DNA of 64,000 nucleotides, taken from an uncultured Bacteroidales bacterium. Its GTDB lineage: Bacteria > Bacteroidota > Bacteroidia > Bacteroidales > UBA932. The position numbers and the translations under genes were made by a program. The notes beneath the pieces are model-generated. The model did not search any database, was not told the DNA's origin, and saw only the letters and a program-made list of their open reading frames with translations. Numbering within the stretch: position 1 is the stretch's first letter; each line of letters starts with the position of its first letter. Where the stretch lies: positions 1-64,000 of the forward strand of contig CALUUA010000001.1 in NCBI GenBank assembly GCA_944323845.1, written 5' to 3'. Of this stretch, positions 1 through 8,807 are shown in pieces.

Positions 1-413
1 ACGTATCGCCCGGACAGGAGCGTTGCTATTTCAGATGAAAGCATGTAGGCATTTGAGCCGGTAATGTACATATCTATGTCCGGGTTGAGGTTGAGGCTAT
101 TGACGACGTCAGGGAAATTTTCAACGTGCTGGATTTCGTCGAAGAAGACATAGGTTTTAAGGCCTTTTTCCAGATTTCTTTTTATGTATGAATGCAGATT
201 TCCGGGTTGGCGCAGGTCGTAGTATTCGAAATCTTCGAAATTCAGGCAAATCAATTGTTTTTCCGATATCCCATGTGCTATGAGCCAGTCGCGGTACATC
301 ATCAATAATGTGGATTTACCGCATCTGCGTATGCCGGTTATCACTTTTATCAGATCTTTATCTTTGAAAGCAATCAGTCTGTCCAAGTATGCCTGTCTCT
401 GTATCGTTTTCAT
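1..413 (-). CDS. AAA-family ATPase (DUF4143-type), 3' end cut by window edge
   Basis: About 137 N-terminal residues are visible; the rest lies outside the window. Walker A is GIRRCGKST at residues 27-35, a Walker B-like FFDEIQ sits near residues 90-95, and TGSNAYML follows as a sensor-like strand. This arrangement is that of the ATPases that usually carry a C-terminal DUF4143 domain, common as poorly characterised accessory genes in Bacteroidales. The substrate is unknown. The ATG at 413 lies downstream of a clear TATATTTG box (436-443), and a long perfect inverted repeat separates the gene from lysS. Family is assigned from the N-terminal half only. Confidence 0.8.
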   Translation of the reverse strand, partial: MKTIQRQAYLDRLIAFKDKDLIKVITGIRRCGKSTLLMMYRDWLIAHGISEKQLICLNFEDFEYYDLRQPGNLHSYIKRNLEKGLKTYVFFDEIQHVENFPDVVNSLNLNPDIDMYITGSNAYMLSSEIATLLSGRY

Positions 414-435
414 TTCTTTACACTATTTTTTCATA

Positions 436-443
436 CAAATATA
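436..443 (-). promoter_or_regulatory. Promoter -7 box of the AAA ATPase gene
   Basis: TATATTTG on the minus strand fits the Bacteroidetes consensus TAnnTTTG and lies 23 nt before the ATG at 413. No good -33 TTG is visible. Confidence 0.6.
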
Positions 444-477
444 GTTTTTTTTAAGACATTGCATCCGAAAAGTAACG

Positions 478-524
478 AAAATCCGAAAGTTTTAGGATGC
501 AGTATCCTAAAACTTTCGGATTTT
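478..524. terminator. 21-bp perfect inverted repeat, probable lysS terminator
   Basis: Arms 478-498 and 504-524 are perfectly complementary with a 5-nt loop. The stem lies 39 nt past the lysS stop and could end lysS transcription, in either direction because both ends are A/T runs. The stem is longer than most bacterial terminators. The sequence ATCCGAAA of the arm recurs at 463-470 just outside it, and a TGCATCC/GGATGCA pair overlaps it. Confidence 0.6.
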
Positions 525-562
525 TCCCTTACGTATTTATGCCCGGTCTGATGATAGGGGCT

Positions 563-2107
563 CTACTCCTCTTTTTTTCCGGAGTCCTGGCCCTGGGCTT
601 TCTTCGGCCGCATCTGAGGGAAGAAGAGGACGTCCTGGATAGTAGGGGAGTTCGTCATGAACATGGTCAGGCGGTCTATGCCCATACCCATTCCTGATGT
701 AGGCGGCATACCGTATTCAAGCGCCCTCATGAAATCCATGTCTATGTACATGGCCTCATCATCTCCGTGTTCCCTCTGCTTAAGCTGGTCCTGGAATCTT
801 CCGAGCTGGTCTATCGGGTCGTTCAGCTCGCTGTATGCGTTCGCCAGTTCCTTCCCGCAGACAAAGAGTTCGAAACGCTCCGTCAGGTCAGGGTTCGTGC
901 GATGCCTTTTGGTGAGCGGTGACATGGCTACCGGGTAGTCCGTAATGAATACCGGCTGGACGAGGTTCTTCTCGCAATATTCTCCGAAGATGGCATCTAT
1001 CAGCTTGCCTTCGCCCATTTCCTTGGTGACAGGTACATTGAGCTTTTCGCAAGTAGCTCTCAGCTGCGCTTCATCCATGCCTGCTATGTCCACGCCTGCA
1101 TATTCCTTTATGGCCTCCAGCATCGGGAGCCTGCGGTACGGCGGCTTGAAATCCACCTGCTTGTCCCCGATGGTCACCACAGTGGTACCATGCAGCTTCA
1201 GGGCTATCCTTTCAAGCATCTTTTCGGTAAATTCCATCATCCATTTGTAGTCCTTGTAGGCTACATAGATTTCCATGCAGGTGAACTCCGGATTATGGGT
1301 CTTGTCCATTCCCTCGTTCCGGAAGTCCTTGGCAAACTCGTACACACCCGAATATCCGCCCACAATCAGCCGTTTCAGGTAGAGTTCGTTCGCGATGCGC
1401 AGATACAGGTCTATGTCCAGTGCATTGTGATGCGTGATGAACGGCCTTGCAGTGGCGCCTCCCGGAATAGGCTGGAGGATCGGCGTCTCCACTTCCAGAC
1501 ATCCGGCCTCGTTGAAATATTCCCTCATCGTGGAGATGATAAGGCTTCTCTTTACAAAGACGTCCCTGACGGCTGGATTCACTATCAGGTCTACGTATCT
1601 TTGCCTGTATTTGAGTTCCGGATCCGAAAAGGCGTCATAGACCTCTCCGTCTTTCTCTTTCACGATAGGAAGCACCCTGAGCGACTTGCTCAGGAGGGTG
1701 AGCTCTTTCGCATGCACTGAAAGCTGTCCCGTCTGCGTGATGAAGGCGAAACCCTTTATGCCTATGATGTCGCCTATGTCCAGCAGCTTCTTGAATACAG
1801 TGTTGTAAAGCGTCTTGTCTTCGCCCGGACAGATTTCGTCTCTTTTTATATACACCTGGATACGTCCGGTTTCGTCCTGCAGCTCTATGAAGGATGCGGC
1901 CCCCATAATCCTTCTGGACATTATCCTTCCGGCTATCACAACGTCCGTCAAATTCCCTTTTTCAGGGTCGTATTCTTCCTTTATTTTCCGTGAGGATGCG
2001 TTTACAGGGTAAAGCGCGGCAGGGTAGGGGTCTATGCCAAGTTCCCTGAGCTTGTCCAGAGCCTCGCGCCTGTTACGCTCCTGCTCGTTCAAATCCAAAT
2101 TTTCCAT
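563..2107 (-). CDS. lysS: Lysyl-tRNA synthetase, class II
   Basis: Cytoplasmic enzyme that charges tRNA-Lys using ATP. The 514-residue protein has an N-terminal OB-fold anticodon-binding region (about residues 50-160) and a class II catalytic core. Motif 2 is [15 protein letters not shown] and motif 3 is [12 protein letters not shown] near the C terminus. Length is normal for bacterial LysS. A short charged tail rich in Lys, Gln and Glu follows the core. The ATG at 2107 is preceded by a TATTTTTG promoter box at 2137-2144, so it is transcribed on its own, downstream of the lipase gene. Confidence 0.97.
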   Translation of the reverse strand: MENLDLNEQERNRREALDKLRELGIDPYPAALYPVNASSRKIKEEYDPEKGNLTDVVIAGRIMSRRIMGAASFIELQDETGRIQVYIKRDEICPGEDKTLYNTVFKKLLDIGDIIGIKGFAFITQTGQLSVHAKELTLLSKSLRVLPIVKEKDGEVYDAFSDPELKYRQRYVDLIVNPAVRDVFVKRSLIISTMREYFNEAGCLEVETPILQPIPGGATARPFITHHNALDIDLYLRIANELYLKRLIVGGYSGVYEFAKDFRNEGMDKTHNPEFTCMEIYVAYKDYKWMMEFTEKMLERIALKLHGTTVVTIGDKQVDFKPPYRRLPMLEAIKEYAGVDIAGMDEAQLRATCEKLNVPVTKEMGEGKLIDAIFGEYCEKNLVQPVFITDYPVAMSPLTKRHRTNPDLTERFELFVCGKELANAYSELNDPIDQLGRFQDQLKQREHGDDEAMYIDMDFMRALEYGMPPTSGMGMGIDRLTMFMTNSPTIQDVLFFPQMRPKKAQGQDSGKKEE

Positions 2108-2136
2108 ATTATGCTTGATTCCAAATTTCCAGACTG

Positions 2137-2144
2137 CAAAAATA
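2137..2144 (-). promoter_or_regulatory. Promoter -7 box of lysS
   Basis: TATTTTTG on the minus strand, 30 nt before the lysS ATG, matches TAnnTTTG. Confidence 0.5.
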
Positions 2145-2171
2145 CAACTTAAATTTCATTTACCTGTCCTG

Positions 2172-2191
2172 ATTGCCGGAATTCCGGCAAT
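2172..2191. repeat. 20-bp perfect palindrome between lipase gene and lysS
   Basis: ATTGCCGGAA followed by its exact reverse complement. It lies 20 nt after the lipase stop and upstream of the lysS promoter. It may be the lipase terminator or a member of the ATTGCC/GGCAAT hairpin group seen in other leaders of this window. Confidence 0.6.
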
Positions 2192-2211
2192 ATTTCCGGC
2201 TTTTTGCAGTA

Positions 2212-3195
2212 TCAGGAATTTTCATATTTGTCGAGTGCGTCTTTCATCAGACGCCTTCCGGCTTCGCATATTTCCTCAGCTCTGGCGTAGTCTGAAATTG
2301 CGCCGAAGGCGTCGAAAGGCATTTTCACGAGAATGTCAGGCGGATAGGCCATCGTCATGAGCCTTGCGTTCCAGTGATTCATCAGGCTGAATGTCCTGCT
2401 CAGCATGGTATAGTAGTTCGCGTCTGGGTCGAAGGTCTTATGCTGCTTTTCTTCCTGATTCAATGCGTCATGTATCAGCTTATGCCCGTGTATGCCGGCC
2501 AGCCGGAGCTTTTCGATGAATGTCATGGTGTCGTTATGGATTACGGCATCCATCACGGCCTTGTTCCCGGCCTTGCGTTCCTTCTCTGCCTGCTTTTTCG
2601 CTGCCCGGGCTTTTTCTTCCTCCACAAGTATCTGCCGTATGGCGTCCACGTCCACGTCGTTCACGTCGAATGCCACGAGAATGTCGTGTCCGGAACGATC
2701 CACCCGATTCAAAGGCATTGTGTTGGCTATTCCTCCGTCTATCAGGGTACGCATTCCCATCTTTACCGGGCGGAAGAGCGACGGTATGGAAATGGAGGCT
2801 CTGATGGCTGAGAAAAGATCTCCGTCGGAAAAGATCACTTCCTCTCCGGTAAGCAGGTCGGTGGATATGGCCTTGTACGGAATGCGCAGATCCTCGATGT
2901 TCACATCCGGGACGATTTCACGGAGAGCCTCGATGACCTTGTCTCCTTTTACAAGATGGTTCGTGCTGATGGAAATGTCCATGAGGCCGAATACTTTCCA
3001 CCCGTTGAGGGAGAACAGCCATTCCTTTACTTCATGGAGTTTCCCGGCAGCATACATGCCCCCGATAAGGGAGCCTATCGAAGTGCCGGCTATGGACGTG
3101 ATTTCGTATCCTCTGGCCTCGAGTTCTTCGATGGCTCCGATGTAAGCGAATCCTCTCGGTCCTCCGCTTGACAGTACAAGTGCGACTTCTTTCAT
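2212..3195 (-). CDS. Patatin-like phospholipase family protein
   Basis: Predicted serine lipid acyl hydrolase. With the start at 3195 the protein has 327 residues. The oxyanion-hole loop SSGGPRG is at residues 9-15, the nucleophile Ser39 is in GTSIGS, and the partner Asp is in IDGG further on, so the Ser-Asp dyad is complete. There is no signal peptide, so it is probably cytoplasmic or inner-leaflet associated. An upstream in-frame ATG at 3246 is rejected because the promoter box (3244-3251) overlaps it. Physiological substrate unknown. Confidence 0.88.
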   Translation of the reverse strand: MKEVALVLSSGGPRGFAYIGAIEELEARGYEITSIAGTSIGSLIGGMYAAGKLHEVKEWLFSLNGWKVFGLMDISISTNHLVKGDKVIEALREIVPDVNIEDLRIPYKAISTDLLTGEEVIFSDGDLFSAIRASISIPSLFRPVKMGMRTLIDGGIANTMPLNRVDRSGHDILVAFDVNDVDVDAIRQILVEEEKARAAKKQAEKERKAGNKAVMDAVIHNDTMTFIEKLRLAGIHGHKLIHDALNQEEKQHKTFDPDANYYTMLSRTFSLMNHWNARLMTMAYPPDILVKMPFDAFGAISDYARAEEICEAGRRLMKDALDKYENS

Positions 3196-3221
3196 CTCAT
3201 GCAGCTTTCTATGATATATCC

Positions 3222-3237
3222 GGCCGCTTGTGCGGCC
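3222..3237 (-). promoter_or_regulatory. GC-rich leader hairpin of the patatin gene
   Basis: GGCCGC and GCGGCC arms with a 4-nt loop lie directly after the predicted transcription start and 27 nt before the ATG. It belongs to a recurring leader-hairpin pattern in this window. Confidence 0.55.
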
Positions 3238-3243
3238 AATAGT

Positions 3244-3251
3244 CAAATATA
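3244..3251 (-). promoter_or_regulatory. Promoter -7 box of the patatin gene
   Basis: TATATTTG on the minus strand is a perfect consensus box. It places the transcript start near 3238, inside the longest possible reading frame, which fixes the ATG at 3195. Confidence 0.65.
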
Positions 3252-3298
3252 CGAAAAATTACGTATTTCTGTACTGAACTGCAATAAGATATGTGCTG

Positions 3299-4033
3299 TC
3301 AGTTCAAGACGGCACAGTCGAAATATTCGTCGAAGAGGCTTTTCGCCCTTTCCAGCTGCTCTTTGGTGTTCAGCGGAGTGTCTTTCAGCCTGTATTCCAG
3401 ACCGAGCGAGTCGTATTTGTTCTTTCCGAGGGTATGGTAAGGAAGAATCTCCACCCTCCTTATCATTCTGTAACGGCCCTTTCCGAAATGTTCTCCAAGC
3501 TGCCTGATATCTTCCTCGGCGTCGCTGATTCCCGGAACAAGGACATACCTTAGCCAGAAAGGCCTCTGATTTTCCTCCAGCCAGGCCGCAGTGGCCAGAG
3601 TCTGCGTATTCGGCCGTCCCGTCAGCTCTAAGTGCCTGGCCGGATTGAACTGTTTGACATCCAGCAGAGTCAGATCCGCTATGCTGAAAAGTTCTTCCAC
3701 ATGACGGTTCCATATCCCTCCGTTCGTGTCGATGCATACATTGATCCCGTTTTCATGCAGCTCCCTTACCAGAGGCACAAGAGCTTCCGCCTGGACCGTA
3801 GGTTCTCCTCCGGAGAATGTCACCCCGCCTTTCTTTCCGAAAAACGGTTTCTGGCTCAATGCCATCTTCAGGATTTCCTCCGGATGCGTAACCGTGCCGC
3901 CTTCGGCCGGGATAGTGTCAGGGTTTGCGCAGTAAAGACATTTGAACGGGCAGCCCTGCAAAAAAACGACGAGCCGGAGTCCCGGCCCATCGTAAGTTCC
4001 CATACTTTCGTATGAATGTACCTTAAGTTCCAT
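3299..4033 (-). CDS. pflA: Pyruvate formate-lyase-activating enzyme
   Basis: Radical SAM enzyme that installs the glycyl radical on PflB. The CX3CX2C cluster motif is CPFKCLYC (about residues 29-36), preceded by GTYDGPGLR, typical of PflA. GGVTFSGGEPTVQ supplies the SAM-contacting GGE motif. The start at 4033 (MELKVHSYES) is chosen because an upstream ATG at 4078 would overlap pflB. Length 244 residues is normal. It follows pflB by 31 nt on the same strand, as expected for an operon. Confidence 0.95.
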   Translation of the reverse strand: MELKVHSYESMGTYDGPGLRLVVFLQGCPFKCLYCANPDTIPAEGGTVTHPEEILKMALSQKPFFGKKGGVTFSGGEPTVQAEALVPLVRELHENGINVCIDTNGGIWNRHVEELFSIADLTLLDVKQFNPARHLELTGRPNTQTLATAAWLEENQRPFWLRYVLVPGISDAEEDIRQLGEHFGKGRYRMIRRVEILPYHTLGKNKYDSLGLEYRLKDTPLNTKEQLERAKSLFDEYFDCAVLN

Positions 4034-4064
4034 TGTACTGTATAGGTGTGTTTCCGGAAATGTG

Positions 4065-6293
4065 TCAGAACCTCTCATGGAAAGTCCTGGCGATCACTTC
4101 CAGCTGATGCTCGCGGCTCAGCTTTATGAAGTTCACGGCGTATCCGGATACCCTGATGGTGAGCTGCGGATATTTTTCAGGATGTTCCATGGCATCTTCC
4201 AGCATCTCCCTGTTCAGGACATTCACGTTCAGATGGTGCGCACCCTTTGTGAAATAACCGTCCATCATGGTCACCAGATTCTCTATCTTTTCATCGTCTG
4301 TCGGACCGAGGGATTTCGGTACGATCGAGAACGTGTTGCTGATTCCGTCCATGGCATCATGGTAGTCGAGCTTGGATACGGAGCTGAGCGATGCTATGGC
4401 TCCATGGCTGTCGCGACCGTGCATCGGGTTTGCGCCCGGTGCGAATGCCACGCCTTTCAGACGTCCGTCTGGAGTGGCTCCGGTCTTCTTCCCGTACATG
4501 ACATTGGAAGTGATGGTCAGAATGGAGAGTGTAGGCTCGGCATTCTTGTAGATAGGCAGCTTGCAGAGTTCCCCGTTGAAATAGTGGATGAGCTCTTTGG
4601 CTATATTGTCTACGCGGTCATCGTCATTGCCGAAGCAAGGATATTCGCCTTCAATGCTGAAGCTGTCGGTGAGACCTTCTTCATTGCGGTGTGCGGTCAC
4701 CTTCGCGAACTTGATGGCGGAAAGTGAGTCTGCCGCAATCGACATGCCGGCCACTCCGTAGGCGAGGTTTATGGAAGGATTCGTGTCAATGAATGCCATT
4801 TGGGACCTTTCGTAGTCGTACTTGTCATGCATGTAGTGGATGATGTTCATGGCCTCGTTGTAGACCCGGGCCACTTCATGCAGCACCTTCTTGTAGTTTG
4901 CCAGCACTTCTTCGTAGTTCAGGACATCGCTTTTGAGCGGCTCGATTCCTTCCACCATGACAGTGCCCGTATTCTCGCACCGTCCGCCGTTGATTGCGAG
5001 CAGAAGGGCTTTGGCGAGGTTCGCACGGGCTCCGAAGAACTGGATGGCCTTGCCGACAGCCTGATATGATACGCAGCAAGCGATACCGTAGTCATCGCAT
5101 TTGCGCGTGTCTCGCATGAGATTGTCGTTTTCGTACTGTACGGAGCTGGTGTCGATCGAAACCTTTGCGCAGAAGTCCTTGAAGCCTTCAGGCAGTTCCG
5201 GGCTCCAGAGCACGGTCATGTTCGGTTCCGGTGCAGGGCCGAGGTTGTACAGGGTCTGCAGGAAGCGGAAAGATGTCTTGGTTACCTTTATCTTGCCGTC
5301 ATTGAACCGGCCTCCGATGGATTCCGTAATCCAGGTAGGATCTCCGGCGAATATGTCATTGTATGCCTGCATCCTCAGGTGGCGTACCATCCTGAGCTTC
5401 AGGACGAACTGGTCGATAAGCTCCTGTGCGTGCATCTCATCCAGAACCCCATGGTTCAGGTCATAGTCGATGTAGATGTCGAGGAAAGACGAAACGCTTC
5501 CGAGCGACATGGCAGCCCCGTCCTGTTCCTTGACAGCGGCGAGATATGCCATATATACCCACTGCACGGCTTCATGTGCGTTGTAGGCAGGACGGCTGAG
5601 GTCGAGCCCGTAATATTCGCCCAGAACCTTGATCTCGTTCAGAGCCTTGATCTGCTCTGCCACCTCTTCGCGAAGCCTGATCCTGTCCTCGGTCATAGGG
5701 CCGGTAAGATGCTTCAGATCCTCTTTCTTGGCTTCTATGATCCTGTCAGCCCCGTAGAGAGCCAGACGCCTGTAGTCGCCGATTATGCGGCCCCTGGAAT
5801 AATTGTCCGGAAGACCGGTGAGGAATCCCAGTGACCTGAATTTGAGGATTTCCTCGGTGTAGACATCGAAAACGCCGTCGTTGTGGCTCTTTCTGTAATG
5901 GGTGAAAATTTCCTTCACCTTAGGGTCGAGCTCCACTCCGTTCTGGTTGCAGGCCCTTTCCACTACTCTCCAGCCCCCGAACGGCTTTATGGCCCTTTTC
6001 AGAAGTTCATCGGTCTGCAATCCCACGATCAGCTCGTTTTCCTTGTCGATATATCCGGCCTTATGGGATGTTATGGTGGAAATGGTCTTTGCATCTATGG
6101 AGCGCACTCCATTGTTCTGCCTTTCTTCTTCCATGGCCTTGAGACAGATATCCCAGAGCTTTCTGGTCCTGTCGGTAGGGCCGCAGAGGAAAGATGCGTC
6201 ACCGGTATATGGAGTGATGTTCCTGTAGACGAAGTCCGCTACATCTATCTTGCTGCTCCATGGCCCGTCGATGAATTTTTCTTTTAATTCCAT
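4065..6293 (-). CDS. pflB: Formate C-acetyltransferase (pyruvate formate-lyase)
   Basis: Glycyl radical enzyme that converts pyruvate and CoA to acetyl-CoA and formate during anaerobic growth. The 742-residue protein has the adjacent active-site cysteines in GIACCVSY and the C-terminal radical loop RVSGYAV, with glycine about 20 residues from the end. Length equals canonical PflB rather than glycerol or choline lyase relatives, and the CC pair supports pyruvate as substrate. It is first in a pflB-pflA operon with a TATATTTG promoter at 6329-6336. Confidence 0.97.
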   Translation of the reverse strand: MELKEKFIDGPWSSKIDVADFVYRNITPYTGDASFLCGPTDRTRKLWDICLKAMEEERQNNGVRSIDAKTISTITSHKAGYIDKENELIVGLQTDELLKRAIKPFGGWRVVERACNQNGVELDPKVKEIFTHYRKSHNDGVFDVYTEEILKFRSLGFLTGLPDNYSRGRIIGDYRRLALYGADRIIEAKKEDLKHLTGPMTEDRIRLREEVAEQIKALNEIKVLGEYYGLDLSRPAYNAHEAVQWVYMAYLAAVKEQDGAAMSLGSVSSFLDIYIDYDLNHGVLDEMHAQELIDQFVLKLRMVRHLRMQAYNDIFAGDPTWITESIGGRFNDGKIKVTKTSFRFLQTLYNLGPAPEPNMTVLWSPELPEGFKDFCAKVSIDTSSVQYENDNLMRDTRKCDDYGIACCVSYQAVGKAIQFFGARANLAKALLLAINGGRCENTGTVMVEGIEPLKSDVLNYEEVLANYKKVLHEVARVYNEAMNIIHYMHDKYDYERSQMAFIDTNPSINLAYGVAGMSIAADSLSAIKFAKVTAHRNEEGLTDSFSIEGEYPCFGNDDDRVDNIAKELIHYFNGELCKLPIYKNAEPTLSILTITSNVMYGKKTGATPDGRLKGVAFAPGANPMHGRDSHGAIASLSSVSKLDYHDAMDGISNTFSIVPKSLGPTDDEKIENLVTMMDGYFTKGAHHLNVNVLNREMLEDAMEHPEKYPQLTIRVSGYAVNFIKLSREHQLEVIARTFHERF

Positions 6294-6328
6294 AAGTATA
6301 TAAGTAATCCGTTAATATTTTCAGGCCG

Positions 6329-6336
6329 CAAATATA
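6329..6336 (-). promoter_or_regulatory. Promoter -7 box of pflBA
   Basis: TATATTTG on the minus strand, 36 nt before the pflB ATG, a perfect match to TAnnTTTG. Confidence 0.65.
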
Positions 6337-6402
6337 ATGCTTATTTTTAATTGTTAAAAATTATTTGATATCTGCCTGACAATATCCCCGGCCCGCGCCT
6401 TT

Positions 6403-6420
6403 ATTGCCCTTCCGGGCAAT
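6403..6420. repeat. ATTGCCC/GGGCAAT hairpin between divergent promoters
   Basis: Seven-bp arms with a 4-nt loop lie between the pflB promoter and the promoter of the dehydrogenase-like gene. It could be an operator for either side or a member of the recurring hairpin group. No T-run follows. Confidence 0.5.
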
Positions 6421-6459
6421 TTCGACAGCCGTTGACGATAAAAATTTGCGGAAATACCT

Positions 6460-6467
6460 TATATTTG
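6460..6467 (+). promoter_or_regulatory. Promoter -7 box of the envelope glycosylation operon
   Basis: TATATTTG, perfect consensus, 22 nt before the ATG at 6490. It drives the four overlapping genes 6490-10432. Confidence 0.65.
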
Positions 6468-6489
6468 GGAGGCCAAATAAGTTCAATAA

Positions 6490-7398
6490 ATGAAAAAATT
6501 CAGAAAACTGGTGGCGATAGAGCCGGTGGGACTGCTTCCTGATGCCGAACGCAGACTGCATGACTTGGCATCTGAAGTGGTCTTCTACGGTGATGTTCCC
6601 GAAAATGACGAAGAAGTGGCTGCGAGAATTGCGGACGCCGATGCCGTCCTCTTGAGCCACACATCCCGGATAACGGCCGGAGCTATGGCGGCATGTCCGT
6701 ATGTCAGATATATAGGCATGTGCTGTTCTCTCTATTCTCCGCAGAGCGCGAACGTGGATATAGACTATGCCTCCAGTCACGGGATCATCGTGAGAGGCAT
6801 CAGGGATTACGGAGATGAAGGCGTGGTGGAATATGCTGTCAGCGAACTCGTCCGCTGTCTTCACGGGTTCGGGCAGGTTCCTTGGTTCGGAGCCCCGAGG
6901 GAAATTACCGGACTGAAGGTGGGAATCCTAGGTCTGGGCAAGTCCGGCGGGATGCTGGCCGATGCCATGCGCTTCTTCGGAGCGGAGATCGCTTATTTCG
7001 CCCGCAGCGAGAAGGAGGAGGCCGTGAAAAAAGGCTACAGTTTCATGGAACCGGGCAGTCTGCTGAAAAACAGCGATGTAGTGTTCTGCTGTCTTAACAA
7101 GAATACCGTGCTCCTGCATCAGGAAGAATTCGAACAGTTCGGAGAACACAAAATACTTTTCAATACCGGACTTTCCCCGGCATGGGACGAAAAACCGTTT
7201 CTGAAGTGGATAGAAGGCGACAACCTATGCTACTGCGATTCTGCCATGGCTCTGGGCGGACGGCATCTGCTCGGCCATCCGCATGTCAGGTGCATGGACG
7301 TTTCATCCGGAAGGACTTCCCAGTCGTATGTCAGGATGAGCGCGAAAGTCATGGCAAATATCACGGATTTTCTGGAGGATGACAATGCAAATATATGA
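6490..7398 (+). CDS. 2-hydroxyacid dehydrogenase-family protein with altered active site
   Basis: The 302-residue protein has the two-domain D-isomer-specific 2-hydroxyacid dehydrogenase layout. NVDIDYASSHGIIVRG is the family linker and GILGLGKSGG (145-154) is the Rossmann dinucleotide loop. The usual catalytic Arg in NTARG is replaced (FNTGLSP), and the usual Glu and TPH histidine regions are not recognisable, although PHVRC may be a remnant. Such proteins are sometimes mislabelled dihydrofolate reductase in Bacteroides genomes. It overlaps the following glycosyltransferase by 20 nt. The reaction is unknown; a reductase with a different substrate or a non-catalytic role are both possible. 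Confidence 0.75.
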   Translation: MKKFRKLVAIEPVGLLPDAERRLHDLASEVVFYGDVPENDEEVAARIADADAVLLSHTSRITAGAMAACPYVRYIGMCCSLYSPQSANVDIDYASSHGIIVRGIRDYGDEGVVEYAVSELVRCLHGFGQVPWFGAPREITGLKVGILGLGKSGGMLADAMRFFGAEIAYFARSEKEEAVKKGYSFMEPGSLLKNSDVVFCCLNKNTVLLHQEEFEQFGEHKILFNTGLSPAWDEKPFLKWIEGDNLCYCDSAMALGGRHLLGHPHVRCMDVSSGRTSQSYVRMSAKVMANITDFLEDDNANI

Positions 7399-8140
7399 TT
7401 TTACCATTATAGTCCCCTTGTATAATGAGGAGGACAATATGCCCGAACTTGAAAGAAGGCTGTCTGCATATCTGGATACCTGCAGCATGAAGGCTTGCGT
7501 GCTTTTCGTGGATGACGGATCATCGGACGGCAGCCTGGACTGCCTGAAGGCAATGTGTTCAAGACACGGGAATTTCCGCTATATATCGTTCGGGCACAAC
7601 TGCGGACTGAGCGCCGCGCTGAAGGCCGGATTCGACTATGCGGACTCACCGTATATCGGTTATATAGATGCGGATCTTCAGACCTATCCTGAAGATTTCG
7701 AGAAACTTTTGCCATATATCAGGGAGTATGACATGGTCACGGGGATCCGGGTGGTGCGCGGAGACACAGTTTTCAAGAAGTTCCAGTCGAAATTCGCGAA
7801 TTCTTTCAGGCGGATGATGACAGGGGACGGAGCCTCTGATACCGGATGCCCGCTGAAAGTCTTCCGTACACATGCAGCCCGTCGGTTCCCGGCCTTCAAG
7901 GGAATGCACAGGTTTTTTCCTGCCCTGCTTCTTCTTCAGAATGGAGCCCGCTATAAGGAAGTGCCTGTGAGACACTGCAGGCGTGTGGCCGGCAGTTCCA
8001 AATTCAGCCTGTGGAACAGGATGATCCCGGCATTCGTGGACTGTCTCGGATACAGATGGATGAAATCCAGATATATAGAGTATGAAGTGACCTCTGCCGG
8101 ATCAGGTTGTCCTGAGGACAATGGCGGTACAGCGATATGA
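7379..8140 (+). CDS. GT2 family glycosyltransferase (dolichol/undecaprenyl-phosphate type)
   Basis: Predicted to transfer a sugar from a nucleotide donor to a polyprenyl phosphate at the inner membrane. The protein starts with IIVPLYNEEDNMPEL, has FVDDGSSDGS for the nucleotide, and YIDADLQTYPEDF carrying the DAD metal-binding motif. It resembles DPM1/GtrB/ArnC without their C-terminal membrane helices. An alternative ATG is at 7385. Both ends overlap neighbours by about 20 nt, implying translational coupling. The downstream ArnT-like enzyme is a natural user of a lipid-linked sugar. Confidence 0.85.
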   Translation: MTMQIYDFTIIVPLYNEEDNMPELERRLSAYLDTCSMKACVLFVDDGSSDGSLDCLKAMCSRHGNFRYISFGHNCGLSAALKAGFDYADSPYIGYIDADLQTYPEDFEKLLPYIREYDMVTGIRVVRGDTVFKKFQSKFANSFRRMMTGDGASDTGCPLKVFRTHAARRFPAFKGMHRFFPALLLLQNGARYKEVPVRHCRRVAGSSKFSLWNRMIPAFVDCLGYRWMKSRYIEYEVTSAGSGCPEDNGGTAI

Positions 8141-8807
8141 TTTGTCCCTCATGGAGAATTCTTGGGCAGTATATGGAATAGGTTTTCTCGCACAGTTGCT
8201 TTTTTCGGCGAGAACCCTCGTGCAGTGGATCAAATCGGAGAAGTCGCGGACAGTCCAGTCACCTTCATCATACTGGATACTCAGTGTCGCAGGGTCATAT
8301 CTTTTCATGATCTACGGATGGCTTCGCAACGATTTTGCCATACTTTTCGGACAATTCCTGTCATATTACATTTATCTGTGGAATCTGGGATGGAAAGGAA
8401 TATGGCAGAAGACCGGCCTTCTGCTGAAAACCTTGCTTTTGCTTACCCCTCCGGCTGCGGTCTTTTTCGTCCTGAAGGCTGATGCGGCAGCTGCTGTCGC
8501 CCGTTTCCTTCCGGATGACCAAATCCCTCTTCCGCTGATGATCTGCGGTGTGGCCGGACAAATGATATTCACGTTCCGTTTCGTCTATCAGTGGATATTT
8601 TCCTCACGCAGGAAAGAGTCCCTGCTTCCGTCCGGCTTCTGGATTATCAGCCTGCTGGGTTCTGCCATAATCATTGTCTATGGAATTTTCAGATGCGACC
8701 CTGTCCTTATTCTGGGGCAGTCTTTCGGTCTGGTCGCATATCTGAGGAATATAATGATAGGCCACGGCCGCCGTACAAAAAGGAAAAAAGGAGAACCTGA
8801 AAAATGA
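8121..8807 (+). CDS. Membrane protein with two LpxB-N-terminal-like (LAB_N) repeats
   Basis: The 228-residue protein contains two copies of the small membrane domain otherwise found at the N terminus of some lipid-A-disaccharide synthases. Copy one spans about residues 22-90 (LVQWIKSEKS ... FGQFLSYYIYLWNL) and copy two about 140-210 (VYQWIFSSRRKESLLP ... GQSFGLVAYLRNI). There is no glycosyltransferase domain. It sits between a GT2 enzyme and an ArnT-like enzyme and overlaps both. From this context I infer a role in flipping or handling the lipid-linked sugar for lipid A or another glycolipid. A second possible start is at 8151. Confidence 0.82.
   Translation: MAVQRYDLSLMENSWAVYGIGFLAQLLFSARTLVQWIKSEKSRTVQSPSSYWILSVAGSYLFMIYGWLRNDFAILFGQFLSYYIYLWNLGWKGIWQKTGLLLKTLLLLTPPAAVFFVLKADAAAAVARFLPDDQIPLPLMICGVAGQMIFTFRFVYQWIFSSRRKESLLPSGFWIISLLGSAIIIVYGIFRCDPVLILGQSFGLVAYLRNIMIGHGRRTKRKKGEPEK

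Noticed and set aside
3243..3737. Minus-strand frame of 164 codons
   Set aside because: It lies in another frame within pflA, which has clear radical SAM motifs; the product resembles nothing and is Arg/Gly-rich as expected of a shadow.
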